From Telluria antibiotica (GTDB taxonomy: Bacteria > Pseudomonadota > Gammaproteobacteria > Burkholderiales > Burkholderiaceae_D), in assembly GCF_011682055.1 (NCBI RefSeq), contig NZ_JAAQOM010000002.1, positions 1 to 64,000 of the forward strand: DNA of 64,000 nt. Reading direction: 5' to 3'. The position numbers and the translations under genes are program-made. The notes under the pieces were generated by a model. The model ran no database searches. It was not told the origin of the DNA and saw only the letters and a program-made list of their open reading frames with translations. Shown one piece after another: positions 25,678 through 35,078 of the stretch (the first letter of the stretch is position 1; each line of letters begins with the position of its first letter).

Positions 25678-26841
25678 TTACAGCTTCGCGAGCGCCTGCT
25701 CGATATCGGCGATGAGATCGTCGACGCCTTCGAGCCCGATGTTGAAGCGCACGAGCGCGCCGGCATCCGTCCAGTTGCGCCGCATGCCCTGCATGCGGTA
25801 AGGCACGGCGAGACTGTGCGTCCCGCCCCAGCTGTAGCCGATGCCGAACAACGCCAGCGCATCGACGAAGCGGTCGACCTGCTCGCTCGCATAGCGCGCA
25901 TCGAACATGACGGAGAACAGCCCGCCCGCACCCGTGAAGTCGCGTTGCCACACGTCGTGGCCGGGGCAGTCCGGGAACGCCGGGTGCAGCACTTTCGCGA
26001 TTTCCGGACGTCCCTTCAGCCATGCCGCCACTTTGCGCGCGGCCGCATCGTGCGCGTCGAAGCGCAGCTTCATCGTTTCCAGGCCGCGCAGCACGAGGTA
26101 GACATCGTCGGCGCCCACGCCCATGCCGAGCCGCATGTGCGATGCGGCGATGCGGTCGTTCAGCGCGCGGTCGCGCGTGATGACGGCGCCCATCAGCACG
26201 TCCGATCCGCCCGACTGGTATTTCGTCAGCGCCTGCATGACGACGTCGGCGCCGACGTCGAAGCCGCGCAGCGCGAGGCCCGCGGCCCACGTGTTGTCCA
26301 GCGCGACGGGGATGCCACGCGCGTGCGCGGCCGCACAGATCGCGGGCAGGTCCGGCACTTCCATCGACACGGAACCGGGGGCTTCCGTCCAGATCAGCTT
26401 CGTGTTCGGCTGGATCAGGTCCGCGATGCGCGCGCCGACGAGCGGGTCGTAGAAGCGCGCCGAGACGCCGAAATCGTTCGCCAGCCAGCGCCCCAGCTCG
26501 CGCGTGGGGTTGTAGACATTATCGGGCAGCAGCACGTCGTCGCCCGCCTTCAACAGCGCCAGCAGGATCATCGAGATCGCCGCCAGGCCCGACGGCGCCA
26601 GCAGGCAGTACTCGCCGCCTTCGATGGCGGCCAGGCGCGCCTCCAGGGTGAACGTCGTGGGCGTGCCGTGCAGGCCGTACGTATAGGCCGTCTTGTTACG
26701 CCAGTCGCCCGCGCGCATGCTGGCCACGTCCTTGAACAGCACCGTCGACGCGTGGTGGATCGCCGTCGGGTACGCGGCGAAGCCCGCGGGAGGCTCGTAG
26801 TCGCTGTGCGTCAGCGTCGTCTCGATGGACCTCTTCGTCAC
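25678..26841 (-). CDS. metC: Cystathionine beta-lyase
   Basis: This 387-residue enzyme of the Cys/Met-metabolism PLP family splits cystathionine into homocysteine, pyruvate and ammonia. TYGLHGTPTTFTLEARLAAIEGG, WTEAPGSVSMEVPDLPAI, VALDNTWAAGLAL and the PLP-lysine motif QALTKYQSGGSDVLMG (Lys near residue 210) fit MetC rather than the gamma-lyases. It starts with GTG at 26841, preceded by GGAGG. It lies 25 bp downstream of rimO on the same strand, so they are likely co-transcribed. The large inverted repeat begins 28 bp after its stop. Confidence 0.92.
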   Translation of the reverse strand: MTKRSIETTLTHSDYEPPAGFAAYPTAIHHASTVLFKDVASMRAGDWRNKTAYTYGLHGTPTTFTLEARLAAIEGGEYCLLAPSGLAAISMILLALLKAGDDVLLPDNVYNPTRELGRWLANDFGVSARFYDPLVGARIADLIQPNTKLIWTEAPGSVSMEVPDLPAICAAAHARGIPVALDNTWAAGLALRGFDVGADVVMQALTKYQSGGSDVLMGAVITRDRALNDRIAASHMRLGMGVGADDVYLVLRGLETMKLRFDAHDAAARKVAAWLKGRPEIAKVLHPAFPDCPGHDVWQRDFTGAGGLFSVMFDARYASEQVDRFVDALALFGIGYSWGGTHSLAVPYRMQGMRRNWTDAGALVRFNIGLEGVDDLIADIEQALAKL

Positions 26842-26866
26842 GCCACCACCTCCGTTCGCAAGCAGG

Positions 26867-28270
26867 TCAGGCGACGGTCGCCCACAGGTCGTGCGCGTCC
26901 GCCTTCGTCACGACGACGTCGATGAATTCGCCCACGGCCGGCTTGGCCTTGCCCGGCGTCAGGGCGCGCTTGATGTGGACGACGCCGTCGATCTCCGGCG
27001 CGTCGGCGGCGGAGCGGCCCACGGCTTCGCGCGGACCCACTTCGTCGACGAGGACGCGGATCGTCTTGCCGACCTTCGCCTGCAGGCGCTTGGCGGAGAT
27101 CTCTTCCTGCAGCAGCATCACGCGCGCGCGCCGCTCTTCCTTCACTTCGTCCGGAACGGGATTCGCAATCTCGTTCGCCGTCGCACCCTCGACGGGCGAG
27201 TACGAGAAACAGCCGAGGCGGTCGATCTGCGCTTCCTTCAGGAAGTCCAGCAGGTATTCGAATTCCGCGTCCGTCTCGCCCGGGAAGCCGGCGATGAACG
27301 TGGAGCGGATCGTGAGGTCCGGGTTCATCCTGCGCCACGCCTGGATGCGGTCGAGGTTCTTCTCGCCGCTCGCGGGGCGCTTCATGCGCTTCAGGACGTC
27401 CGGGTGCGCGTGCTGCAGCGGGATGTCGAGGTAAGGCAGGACATTCTCCCCCATGAACGGGATCACCTGGTCCACGTGCGGGTACGGGTACACATAGTGC
27501 AGGCGCACCCACGCGCCGTACTGCCTGGCCATCTGGCCCAGCGCTTCCGTCAGCTGCGTCATGTGCGTCTTGACGGGACGGCCGTTCCAGAATCCGGTGC
27601 GGAACTTGACGTCGACGCCGTACGCGCTCGTGTCCTGCGAGATCACGAGGAGCTCCTTGACGCCGGCCTTGAACAGGTTCTCCGCTTCCTGCAGCACGTC
27701 ATGGATGGGACGCGACACGAGGTCGCCGCGCATCGACGGGATGATGCAGAAGCTGCAGCGGTGGTTGCAGCCTTCCGAGATCTTGAGGTACGCGTAGTGC
27801 TTCGGCGTGAGCTTGACGCCATGGTCCGGCACGAGGTCGATGAACGGGTCGTGCGGCTTCGGCAGGTGCGTGTGCACGGACTCCATCACTTCGGCGACGG
27901 CGTGCGGGCCCGTCACGGCCAGCACCTTCGGGTGCACCTTCGTGATGATGTCGCTGCCGCTCGCATCCTTCTTCGCGCCGAGGCAGCCGGTGACGATGAC
28001 TTTACCGTTCTCGGCCAGCGCCTCGCCGATGGCATCCAGCGATTCCTGCACGGCGGCGTCGATGAAGCCGCACGTGTTGACGATCACGAGGTCGGCGCCG
28101 GCATACGACTTGGCCGTTTCATAGCCTTCCGCGCGCAACTGCGTGAGGATCTGTTCGGAGTCGACGAGCGCTTTCGGGCAGCCGAGCGAGACGAAACCGA
28201 CCTTGGGAGGATTCGCGTTGCCGGCGGCATCGATGGTGGCGGGAAGAGGATTGCGGCGGAGTTCTTGCAT
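26867..28270 (-). CDS. rimO: Ribosomal protein S12 methylthiotransferase RimO
   Basis: This 467-residue radical-SAM enzyme adds a methylthio group to a conserved Asp of ribosomal protein S12. The UPF0004 domain comes first ([43 protein letters not shown]), holding one Fe-S cluster. The radical-SAM motif follows in [19 protein letters not shown], and a TRAM domain ends the protein ([26 protein letters not shown]). The ATG at 28270 gives the usual start; the longer frame to 28402 is not supported and has no good ribosome-binding site. It is the first gene of a unit with metC. Confidence 0.95.
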   Translation of the reverse strand: MQELRRNPLPATIDAAGNANPPKVGFVSLGCPKALVDSEQILTQLRAEGYETAKSYAGADLVIVNTCGFIDAAVQESLDAIGEALAENGKVIVTGCLGAKKDASGSDIITKVHPKVLAVTGPHAVAEVMESVHTHLPKPHDPFIDLVPDHGVKLTPKHYAYLKISEGCNHRCSFCIIPSMRGDLVSRPIHDVLQEAENLFKAGVKELLVISQDTSAYGVDVKFRTGFWNGRPVKTHMTQLTEALGQMARQYGAWVRLHYVYPYPHVDQVIPFMGENVLPYLDIPLQHAHPDVLKRMKRPASGEKNLDRIQAWRRMNPDLTIRSTFIAGFPGETDAEFEYLLDFLKEAQIDRLGCFSYSPVEGATANEIANPVPDEVKEERRARVMLLQEEISAKRLQAKVGKTIRVLVDEVGPREAVGRSAADAPEIDGVVHIKRALTPGKAKPAVGEFIDVVVTKADAHDLWATVA

Positions 28271-28401
28271 TGTCAAAGTGCGGCAAAAATTTTGGGCAAT
28301 CCGCGATTTTACAGCAAGTGGACGCGAAGAGCACCATGCCGACCGAAATGCGGCAGGCAGGACATGACATGCGCGCAACGCGTCGTGACGACGACCTGGC
28401 A

Positions 28402-28431
28402 ATACAAAAAAACGCCACCCGAGGGTGGCGT
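28402..28431 (-). terminator. Rho-independent terminator of phaR
   Basis: On the minus strand ACGCCACCC pairs with GGGTGGCGT across a very short loop and is followed by seven T. It lies about 60 bp after the phaR stop. Confidence 0.85.
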
Positions 28432-28489
28432 CGTTGTTTGCGCAAGCCGGACGCGCCGGGACCTTGTCCCGGCACGCCGCCCGCTGCGA

Positions 28490-29044
28490 TTACTTCTTTT
28501 CCGGCGGCACGCCGAACGGGAACGCACCGAACATCGCCTTGCTCTGGCTCTGCATCTGCTCCTGCATCTGCAGGAACAGGTTCTTGCTCTGGTCGATGTA
28601 ATTGTTCATCATGCCCTGCATCATCGGGCCCTGGATGTTCATGAACTGGGTCCACATCTCCGTGCTGAACGGCTTGCCTTCCAGCGCGCCCGCGGCCGAG
28701 CCGACGAACTTGTTCTGGATGTCCGTGAACGCTTGCACGTTCTTTTCCAGGTACGAGCCCATCATGCCCTGCATCGCGTGGCCGTAGTAGCGGATGATCT
28801 GGGACAGCACACCACTCGAGAACATCGGCACGCCGTGCGCTTCCTCTTCCAGAATGATCTGCAGGAGGATGCTCCGGGTCAGGTCTTCGTTCGTCTTCGC
28901 ATCCACGACCGTGAACTCGTCGGAATCGAGCACGAGTTGCTTCACGTCGGACAAGGTGATGTAAGAACTGGTCTGGGTGTCGTACAGCCGGCGGTTCGGG
29001 TATTTCTTGATCAGGCGTTCAGTGCTTTTTTTAACACTACTCAT
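28490..29044 (-). CDS. phaR: Polyhydroxyalkanoate synthesis repressor PhaR
   Basis: This 184-residue DNA-binding protein also binds PHA granules and represses phasin genes until polymer accumulates. The N-terminal PHB/PHA accumulation regulator domain has LIKKYPNRRLYDTQTSSYITLSDVKQLV, and the second part repeats MMGSYLEKNVQAF, MMQGMMNNYIDQSK, the amphipathic PHB-binding region. It ends with a Met/Gln-rich segment. The ATG at 29044 is the family start; an upstream GTG at 29074 is not. It follows phaC by 178 bp on the same strand. The leader holds a strong hairpin (about 29087-29108) of unknown use. Confidence 0.94.
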   Translation of the reverse strand: MSSVKKSTERLIKKYPNRRLYDTQTSSYITLSDVKQLVLDSDEFTVVDAKTNEDLTRSILLQIILEEEAHGVPMFSSGVLSQIIRYYGHAMQGMMGSYLEKNVQAFTDIQNKFVGSAAGALEGKPFSTEMWTQFMNIQGPMMQGMMNNYIDQSKNLFLQMQEQMQSQSKAMFGAFPFGVPPEKK

Positions 29045-29222
29045 CTCATTTCCATGTACAGCGCCGTAGCGCATTTATTATGCGGCGACCGCGGGGATCG
29101 TCCCGCGGCGTCTCCGATTCCAAGAGGATATCCGCTAAAAATACCACGTTGCGAACGCAGGTGCAGCAATTATTCGCTGAGCAACTGAATGATTTTTTTC
29201 ACAAGGCTTCGCGTCGCCCTGT

Positions 29223-30977
29223 TCAATCCGCGCGCGCCTTGACGTAACGTCCCGGCGCGGGCTCGACCGGCGGGAATTGCACACTGCCCGGCTGCGCCGG
29301 CGGCGCGACGTCGTCGCCGCCGAATTCGGCCAGGAATGTCGCCCATTCGGGCCACCAGCTGCCCTTCTTCTCGACGGCGCCCGTCATCCACTCGCCCGCC
29401 GTCTTCGGACGGGTGCGCCCGCCCTCATTGACCCAGTAGCTGCGCTTGTTCTTCGACGCCGGGTTGATGACGCCCGCGATATGGCCCGACGCCCCCAGCA
29501 CGAAGCGGTTGTTCTTTGGCTTCTTCGGATTCAGCAGGGTCATCGACGCGAACGCCGCTTCCCACGGGACGATGTGGTCTTCCTTCGAGCCGTACAGGAA
29601 CGTCGGGCAATCGATGCTGCCCAGGTCGACCTTCACGCCGGCCACCGTCAGCGCACCCGGCACCTTCAGCTTGTCCTCGAGATACGTGTTGCGCAGGTAC
29701 CAGCAATACATCGGGCCCGGCAGGTTGGTGCTGTCGGCGTTCCAGTAAAGCATGTCGAACGCGGGCGGCGTCTTGCCCTTCAGGTAGTTCTGCTGGACGT
29801 AGTTCCACACGAGGTCGTTCGGACGGAGGGCGGAGAACGTGGTCGCCAGGTCGCGTCCCGGCATCAGCCCGCCACGCGCTAGCTGCTGTTCGCGCAGCTT
29901 CACCTGCGTCTCGTCGACGAAAACGTCCAGCACGCCGGTATCGGAAAAATCGAGCAACGTCGTGAACAGGCTCAGGCTGGCGGCCGGCTTCTGGCCGCGC
30001 CCCGCCAGCACGGCCAGCGCTGTCGCGGCAATCGTGCCGCCCACGCAGAAGCCGAACACGTTCACTTTGTCCATGCCCGTGATCGCGCGCGTGACGTCCA
30101 GCGCGCGGATGGCGCCCTGCTCGATATAGTCGTCCCATGTCGTGCCCGCGAGGCCCTGGTCGGGGTTGCGCCACGACACCATGAACACCGTATTGCCCTG
30201 CTCCACGAGGTAGCGGACGAGGGAATTCTCCGGCTGCAGGTCGAGGATGTAGTATTTGTTGATGCACGGCGGCACCATCAGCAGCGGCACCTCGTGCACG
30301 GTCGGCGTCGTCGGCGTGTACTGGATCAGCTGGAACAACGCGTTCTCGAACACGACCGTGCCCGGCGTGACCCCGACGTTGCGTCCGACCTCGAACGCGG
30401 ATTCGTCCGATTGCGAGATGCGCCCTTTCTGCAAGTCGGCCAGCATGTTCTGCAAGCCTTTCGTCAGGCTCTCGCCCTTGGTCTCGATGATTTTTTGCTG
30501 GGCTTCCGGATTCGTCGCGAGGAAGTTCGCGGGCGACATCGCGTCGACGATCTGCTGCACGGCGAAGCGGATCTTGTGCTTGTCGCGCGCCGGCGCTTCC
30601 ACGGCGTCGGCCAGCGCCAGCAGGAATTCGGAGTTCAGCAGGTACGAGGCCACGCTGTACGCAGACATTGCATTCGCCGTCCACTCGGGCGCGGCGAAGC
30701 GCCGGTCGGTGAACGACGGCAGCTTGCCCGTGACAAAGTCCTGCCACAGCTTCAGCGCCTTTTGCATGTAGTCGTCGCGCAGCGCTTCCAGCTTCGCCTG
30801 CGACAGGCCCGCACCGATGTCCCCGAGCATCTTTGCCACCGGCGCGAATGCCGCCGTACCGTCGGTACCGTCGGGGAGTTTCATCCACGACTGCCAGGCG
30901 GAAGGGTCATTGAATTGCGCAAACGGCGCCATCCAGGGCGCGGCGAGCATCTGCGGGGTAGCATCAGGCGTATTCAT
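29223..30977 (-). CDS. phaC: Class I polyhydroxyalkanoate synthase
   Basis: This 584-residue class I PHA synthase polymerises 3-hydroxyacyl-CoA into carbon-storage granules. The lipase-like box is FGFCVGGT with nucleophile C311; the other catalytic residues appear as D467 (LYGSKEDHIVPW) and H499 (GASGHIAGVINP). FMVSWRNPDQGLAGTTWDDYI is a typical family block. Length and N-terminal domain match the Cupriavidus-type enzyme. phaR follows on the same strand, but phaA and phaB are not in the window. The stop lies 178 bp before phaR. Confidence 0.96.
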   Translation of the reverse strand: MNTPDATPQMLAAPWMAPFAQFNDPSAWQSWMKLPDGTDGTAAFAPVAKMLGDIGAGLSQAKLEALRDDYMQKALKLWQDFVTGKLPSFTDRRFAAPEWTANAMSAYSVASYLLNSEFLLALADAVEAPARDKHKIRFAVQQIVDAMSPANFLATNPEAQQKIIETKGESLTKGLQNMLADLQKGRISQSDESAFEVGRNVGVTPGTVVFENALFQLIQYTPTTPTVHEVPLLMVPPCINKYYILDLQPENSLVRYLVEQGNTVFMVSWRNPDQGLAGTTWDDYIEQGAIRALDVTRAITGMDKVNVFGFCVGGTIAATALAVLAGRGQKPAASLSLFTTLLDFSDTGVLDVFVDETQVKLREQQLARGGLMPGRDLATTFSALRPNDLVWNYVQQNYLKGKTPPAFDMLYWNADSTNLPGPMYCWYLRNTYLEDKLKVPGALTVAGVKVDLGSIDCPTFLYGSKEDHIVPWEAAFASMTLLNPKKPKNNRFVLGASGHIAGVINPASKNKRSYWVNEGGRTRPKTAGEWMTGAVEKKGSWWPEWATFLAEFGGDDVAPPAQPGSVQFPPVEPAPGRYVKARAD

Positions 30978-31027
30978 AAGGCGTCCATTGTGTAGAATCG
31001 TTTTATCGACAGCAACCGGAGCATCGC

Positions 31028-31315
31028 ATGTGGATCGTGGCCATAGGATGGATGTACGTCGTGACCCTGATGGCGGCGACGGAGCCGACTGTGGTTGGCG
31101 GCATTATGACTTTTTTCGGCTACGGCGTGTTGCCATTCTCAATCGTTTTTTACCTTGGGGGATCGCGTCGCCGGCGCACGCGGGAGGCAGAGGCGGCCTT
31201 GCGCGCGCCTGACGGGACCGTGATGACGCCGGTGGGCGGCCATGCCCCGGCTGCGGATGGGAGCGCCGCCGCGCATGGTTGCGCCGATGGCGGCGGCAGT
31301 TACGGCACGCACTGA
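31028..31315 (+). CDS. Small hypothetical membrane protein
   Basis: This 95-residue protein has two hydrophobic segments (MWIVAIGWMYVVTLMAATE and IMTFFGYGVLPFSIVFYLGG), a basic stop-transfer stretch (SRRRRTRE) and a Gly/Ala/His-rich tail. CGGAG lies upstream of the ATG. It starts 50 bp from the divergent phaC start and ends 7 bp before the convergent pgeF stop. I know of no function; similar short proteins accompany phaC or pgeF in related bacteria, as far as I recall. Confidence 0.72.
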   Translation: MWIVAIGWMYVVTLMAATEPTVVGGIMTFFGYGVLPFSIVFYLGGSRRRRTREAEAALRAPDGTVMTPVGGHAPAADGSAAAHGCADGGGSYGTH

Positions 31316-31322
31316 GCCGCGC

Positions 31323-32120
31323 CTATTTCAGCCAGATGAGGCTGGCCTGACGGCCCGTGACGCCGTCGCGGCGGTAGGAATAAAACCAGTCGGCTTCGGT
31401 GGCCGTGCAGCGCCCGCCGCCGTGCACGCGCGTGACGCCGTCGCGCGCCAGCATGCGCCGCGCCAACGCATTCATGTCGGCCAGAAACTTGCCCGGCCGG
31501 CCCGGGTAAGGCTTGAACGCGTCGGCCGCCTGCCCCGGCAGCGCCGCTTCGAACGCGGCCAATACGTCGCCGCCGACCTCGAAAGCCTGGGGTCCGATCG
31601 CGGGCCCGAGCCACGCGGTGATCTCGCCCGCCCCGGCCCCACGCATGGCCGCGACCGCCTGCCCCAGCACACCGGCGGCCAGCCCGCGCCAGCCCGCGTG
31701 CGCGGCGCCCGCGACCTTGCCGCCCAAGTCCGCGAACAGCACGGGCAGGCAATCGGCCGTCAGCACGGCGCATACGACACCCGGCACCGTCGCGATGCTC
31801 GCGTCGCCGGTGAGCACGGGCCCGCCCGGCTGGACGGCTGCCGCATCGACGACGTCGGCGCCGTGCACTTGTGCGATCCACGCGGGCCGGCCCGGCAGGC
31901 GCGCTGCCAGCCGCGCGCGGTTCGCGTGCACGTGCTCCAGATCGTCGCCCGTCTGCAGGCCCAGGTTCAGGCCGCCGCCGCCGCGGTTGTCGCCATATGG
32001 GCCCACGCTGACGCCGCCGCGGCGCGTCGTGGCCAGTGCTCCGAACGCGTCAGGCAGATCGGGCCACTGGTCCGGCGCGGCCGGAAGAATCAGGTCGGCA
32101 TCAGGCAAGGGCCAAGCCAT
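31323..32120 (-). CDS. pgeF: Peptidoglycan editing factor / multicopper-oxidase-like protein (YfiH family)
   Basis: This 265-residue protein of the YfiH/DUF152 family removes wrongly incorporated residues from cell-wall precursors and has laccase-like and purine-nucleoside activities in some species. The metal-ligand motifs are visible: WIAQVHGADVVD, LTADCLPVLFAD and GAAHAGWRGLAAGV. LGPAIGPQAFEVG follows. The ATG overlaps the rluD stop by one base (TGATG), so the two are translationally coupled, as in many proteobacteria. The end meets the hypothetical membrane protein gene tail-to-tail. Confidence 0.92.
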   Translation of the reverse strand: MAWPLPDADLILPAAPDQWPDLPDAFGALATTRRGGVSVGPYGDNRGGGGLNLGLQTGDDLEHVHANRARLAARLPGRPAWIAQVHGADVVDAAAVQPGGPVLTGDASIATVPGVVCAVLTADCLPVLFADLGGKVAGAAHAGWRGLAAGVLGQAVAAMRGAGAGEITAWLGPAIGPQAFEVGGDVLAAFEAALPGQAADAFKPYPGRPGKFLADMNALARRMLARDGVTRVHGGGRCTATEADWFYSYRRDGVTGRQASLIWLK

Positions 32121-33169
32121 CAATTCGCTTCCGGTTCTTCGATCCCGGCCTGCTCCAGAAGTTCCGCGAAGTCGTCGGCGAGCGGCACGACCCACTCCAT
32201 GTGCTCGCCCGTGGCCGGATGCGTCAGGCCCAGGCGGCGCGCCTGCAGTGCCTGGCGGTGGAAGAACGACCGCAGGTGCTGCTTGCCGTACACGGTGTCG
32301 CCGACGAGGCTGTAGCCCAGCGACTGCATGTGCACGCGGATCTGGTGCGTGCGGCCCGTCTCCAGGCGGCATTGCACGAGGCTGACGGGACGACGGTCCA
32401 GCTCCCCCGTCTCCAGCAGCTCGTAATGCGTGATGGCGGGCTTGGCCGACGGGCTGTTCGACACGGCCATCTTGACGCGGTCCTTCGGGTCGCGGCCGAT
32501 GGCGGTATCGATCGTGCCGTACGGACGCGGCGTGCCCCACACGAGGGCCAGGTATTCGCGTTTCACGGTGCGTGCCTGCAGCTGGCGCACGAGGTCCGTC
32601 TGCGCTTCCAGGGTCTTGCCGACGACCATCAGGCCGCTCGTGTCCTTGTCGAGGCGGTGCACGATGCCGGCGCGCGGCACGGACACGAGTTGCGGGCAAT
32701 GGTGCAGCAAGCCGTTCAGCAACGTGCCGGACCAGTTGCCGGAACCCGGATGCACGACGAGGCCGGCCGGCTTGTTGATGACGATGATGGCGTCGTCTTC
32801 ATGGACGATGTCCAGTGCGATCGCTTCCGGCGTGTATGCGGTATCCTCCGGCGCGGGCTGCGGCACGACGACGATCGTCTCGTCGCCGTACGCCGTGCTC
32901 TTGCCCTTGGCCGGCTTGCCGTCCACCATGACGTGGCCCTCGTCGAACCATTGCTGCAGGCGGCTGCGCGAGAATTGCGGCACCAGGCCCGCCACGACCT
33001 TGTCGAGGCGCTGGCCGCAGTGTTCGGGGCCCAGTTCCAGGGTGATCGGCGTGTCGTCCGGGGCACCCGGCGCGGAGCCGAATCCGGCGTCGAGCTCGGC
33101 GTCGAGGTCCTCGTCCAGGTCGGGGTCGAAAAGGTTTTCCGCCGAATTCGGCGCAGCAGTTAATATCAC
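32120..33169 (-). CDS. rluD: 23S rRNA pseudouridine synthase RluD
   Basis: This 349-residue enzyme makes pseudouridines in helix 69 of 23S rRNA (1911, 1915 and 1917 in E. coli). An acidic lead (DPDLDEDLDAELDAG) precedes the S4 domain (GQRLDKVVAGLVPQFSRSRLQQWFDEGHV). The RluA-type catalytic domain has its Asp in GIVHRLDKDTSGLMVVGKT and ends with ETGRTHQIRVHMQSLG. The start is uncertain. GTG at 33169 is used; TTG at 33241 would overlap the divergent bamD start. No ATG is available before the S4 domain. It is followed by pgeF, and divergence from bamD is the usual betaproteobacterial order. Confidence 0.92.
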   Translation of the reverse strand: MILTAAPNSAENLFDPDLDEDLDAELDAGFGSAPGAPDDTPITLELGPEHCGQRLDKVVAGLVPQFSRSRLQQWFDEGHVMVDGKPAKGKSTAYGDETIVVVPQPAPEDTAYTPEAIALDIVHEDDAIIVINKPAGLVVHPGSGNWSGTLLNGLLHHCPQLVSVPRAGIVHRLDKDTSGLMVVGKTLEAQTDLVRQLQARTVKREYLALVWGTPRPYGTIDTAIGRDPKDRVKMAVSNSPSAKPAITHYELLETGELDRRPVSLVQCRLETGRTHQIRVHMQSLGYSLVGDTVYGKQHLRSFFHRQALQARRLGLTHPATGEHMEWVVPLADDFAELLEQAGIEEPEAN

Positions 33170-33184
33170 GTCAGTCCCATCGGC

Positions 33185-33190
33185 TATAAT
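33185..33190 (+). promoter_or_regulatory. Candidate -10 box for bamD
   Basis: A perfect TATAAT lies 45 bp before the bamD ATG, with a weak TTAATA about 19 bp further upstream. If used, it sits within any long TTG-started version of rluD, which favours the shorter rluD start. Confidence 0.5.
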
Positions 33191-33235
33191 CAGCCGTTCG
33201 TTGAATCTCGGTAAAACTTTCTTGCAATAGAGCTT

Positions 33236-34075
33236 ATGCAAAAAAAATTGTCTTTGGTGGTTGTGACCAGCGTCCTGCTCAGTTTGTCAGCTTGCGGATT
33301 GTTACCGGATAAATCCGACGAAAACAAGAACGTGTCAGCATCGAAATTATACGCTGACGCGCAAGAGGAAATGTCGGGCGGCCACTACGAAGCCGCAATC
33401 AAGCTGTTCGAGCGCCTCGAATCCAACTACCCGTTCGGCACCTACGCCGCCCAGGCGCAGATGGAAATCGCGTATGCGCACTATAAGGCGCAGGACCAGG
33501 CGGAGGCGCTGGCAGCCGTCGAACGCTTCATCAAGCTGCACCCGAACCATCCGCAGGTCGACTACATGTACTACCTGCGCGGCCTCATCAACTTCAATGA
33601 CCAGATCGGCTTCCTCAGCTTCATCTACGCCCAGGACCCGACCGAGCGCGACCCGAAGGCGACGCGCGAAGCGTTTGCCGCGTTCAAGGAACTGGTCGAC
33701 AAGTTCCCGAACAGTAAATACGCACCGGACTCGATCGCTCGCATGAACTACCTGACCAATGCGATGTCGCAGTACGAAGTGCACGTGGCGAACTACTACT
33801 ACCGCCGCGGCGCCTACCTGGCCGCGCTGAACCGCGCCCAGAGCGCCGTCACGCAATTCAGCCAGGCGCCCGCGCGCGAGGAAGCGCTGTTCATCATGAT
33901 CCGCTGCTACGACAAGCTGGGCATGTTCGACCTGCGCGACGACACGCAACGCATCTTCACGGCGAACTATCCGGACAGCCGCTTCACGGGCGGCAAGGGC
34001 AACGGCGACGCGCCGTGGTGGAAGTTCTGGGCCAAGGCCGGCCCGAAACCGGCGCCGAAAGACGCCGTGCAGTGA
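33236..34075 (+). CDS. bamD: Outer-membrane assembly lipoprotein BamD
   Basis: This 279-residue lipoprotein of the Bam complex helps BamA insert beta-barrel proteins into the outer membrane and is essential in most proteobacteria. The signal MQKKLSLVVVTSVLLSLSAC ends in an LSAC lipobox. The mature part is a row of TPR repeats, with ESNYPFGTYAAQAQMEIAYAHYK, FIKLHPNHPQVDYMYYLRGL and FPNSKYAPDSIARM as family landmarks. It is divergent from rluD-pgeF and followed immediately by a strong terminator. Confidence 0.96.
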   Translation: MQKKLSLVVVTSVLLSLSACGLLPDKSDENKNVSASKLYADAQEEMSGGHYEAAIKLFERLESNYPFGTYAAQAQMEIAYAHYKAQDQAEALAAVERFIKLHPNHPQVDYMYYLRGLINFNDQIGFLSFIYAQDPTERDPKATREAFAAFKELVDKFPNSKYAPDSIARMNYLTNAMSQYEVHVANYYYRRGAYLAALNRAQSAVTQFSQAPAREEALFIMIRCYDKLGMFDLRDDTQRIFTANYPDSRFTGGKGNGDAPWWKFWAKAGPKPAPKDAVQ

Positions 34076-34078
34076 TCT

Positions 34079-35053
34079 TCAAACGCCCGCGCTCATGCGG
34101 GCGTTTCTTTTTTCCTTGAAGAACGCCCAGACGGCTTCCGCGATTTCGACGTCGCCGTTCTGCCGGCCCGTGAGCCGGTTGATGAAGGACGGATACCGTT
34201 TCAGCCGGCTCGGCTCCGCATGGCCGCCACCGTCGATCCGGTACAGTGCCACCTGCATGCCGGCGGGGTCGGCGCCCCAGACGGTATGCGTCACGCGGGT
34301 CCTGCACTGCCCGCTGCGGGGCGCGATCGCCGACGTCGCCGGCGCATCGTGCAGCCCGCCGAGGCCGCGCCAGACGGCGACGCTGTCGTCGATGCTCCTT
34401 AGACGCCCCATAAGATTGAAAGCATAGCGATACTTGCCGCCGCGGTAAGGCAGCAACGGATCGGCCGTGCCGCCGACGATGAGGGCCGGCAGCGCCGCTT
34501 CCGGCGCGCTGCCCGGGCCCGATTCGGGCATCGGCGAGAGGATCGCCGCGAACGCGGCCAGCCGGTGCGGGATCGCGCTCGCGATCCGGTACGCCATCCA
34601 GCCGCCGCGCGACACGCCGGCCACATAGACGCGCGCCGGATCGACGCCGTGCTCCGCGATGGCGCGGACGATCAGGTCATCGACGAACGCGACGTCGTCC
34701 CGGCCGGCCGCGCGGGCCGACCGCGCGCAGCCGTCGGCCCATCCGCCCTCGCCCGCGTCGGGCGCCACGACGACGAACCGCTCGCGCGCGGCGATTTCCA
34801 GCAGCAGCGACAACGGCGACGGCGGGAACGCCCGCCCCATCACCTGCGCCGCCGACGCGCCGCCGCCGTGCAGCACGATGACGAGCGGCGCACCGACGGG
34901 CGGCGCGTCGTCGGGGACGGCGATGAGGTAGCGACGCGGGCCTTCCGGACGCGCCAGCGTGCCGGTCACGACGTCCAGCGCACGACCGGGACTATCGCTC
35001 GTGCCGAGGAACGTGACCCGCAACAGGCCTTTGAACCTGCGATATGCGCTCAT
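34079..35053 (-). CDS. Alpha/beta hydrolase of the PHB depolymerase / feruloyl esterase (LpqC-like) type
   Basis: This 324-residue esterase has the oxyanion segment PLVIVLHGGGASAAQVM, the nucleophile elbow VAGVSRGGWMAYRIAS (Ser in GVSRGG), a probable acid in VGGTADPLLPYRGG, and His in YRIDGGGHAEPS. These match the Esterase_phb family, which includes extracellular PHB depolymerases and feruloyl esterases. No clear signal peptide is seen from the ATG at 35053; a longer start at 35143 is not convincing. The C-terminal residues EKRNARMSAGV are encoded by the bamD terminator hairpin. yaaA ends 25 bp upstream on the same strand. Confidence 0.82.
   Translation of the reverse strand: MSAYRRFKGLLRVTFLGTSDSPGRALDVVTGTLARPEGPRRYLIAVPDDAPPVGAPLVIVLHGGGASAAQVMGRAFPPSPLSLLLEIAARERFVVVAPDAGEGGWADGCARSARAAGRDDVAFVDDLIVRAIAEHGVDPARVYVAGVSRGGWMAYRIASAIPHRLAAFAAILSPMPESGPGSAPEAALPALIVGGTADPLLPYRGGKYRYAFNLMGRLRSIDDSVAVWRGLGGLHDAPATSAIAPRSGQCRTRVTHTVWGADPAGMQVALYRIDGGGHAEPSRLKRYPSFINRLTGRQNGDVEIAEAVWAFFKEKRNARMSAGV
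34081..34114 (+). terminator. Rho-independent terminator of bamD
   Basis: AAACGCCCGC and GCGGGCGTTT form a 10-bp stem with loop gctcat, followed by CTTTTTT. The same bases encode the last residues and nearly reach the stop codon of the convergent esterase gene. Confidence 0.92.
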
Positions 35054-35078
35054 CCCGTTTGCATGGGTACGGAAGCCG

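Noticed and set aside
26825..29188. A 787-codon plus-strand frame opposite rimO and phaR
   Set aside because: It spans two oppositely oriented real genes and their terminator and has no recognisable domain.
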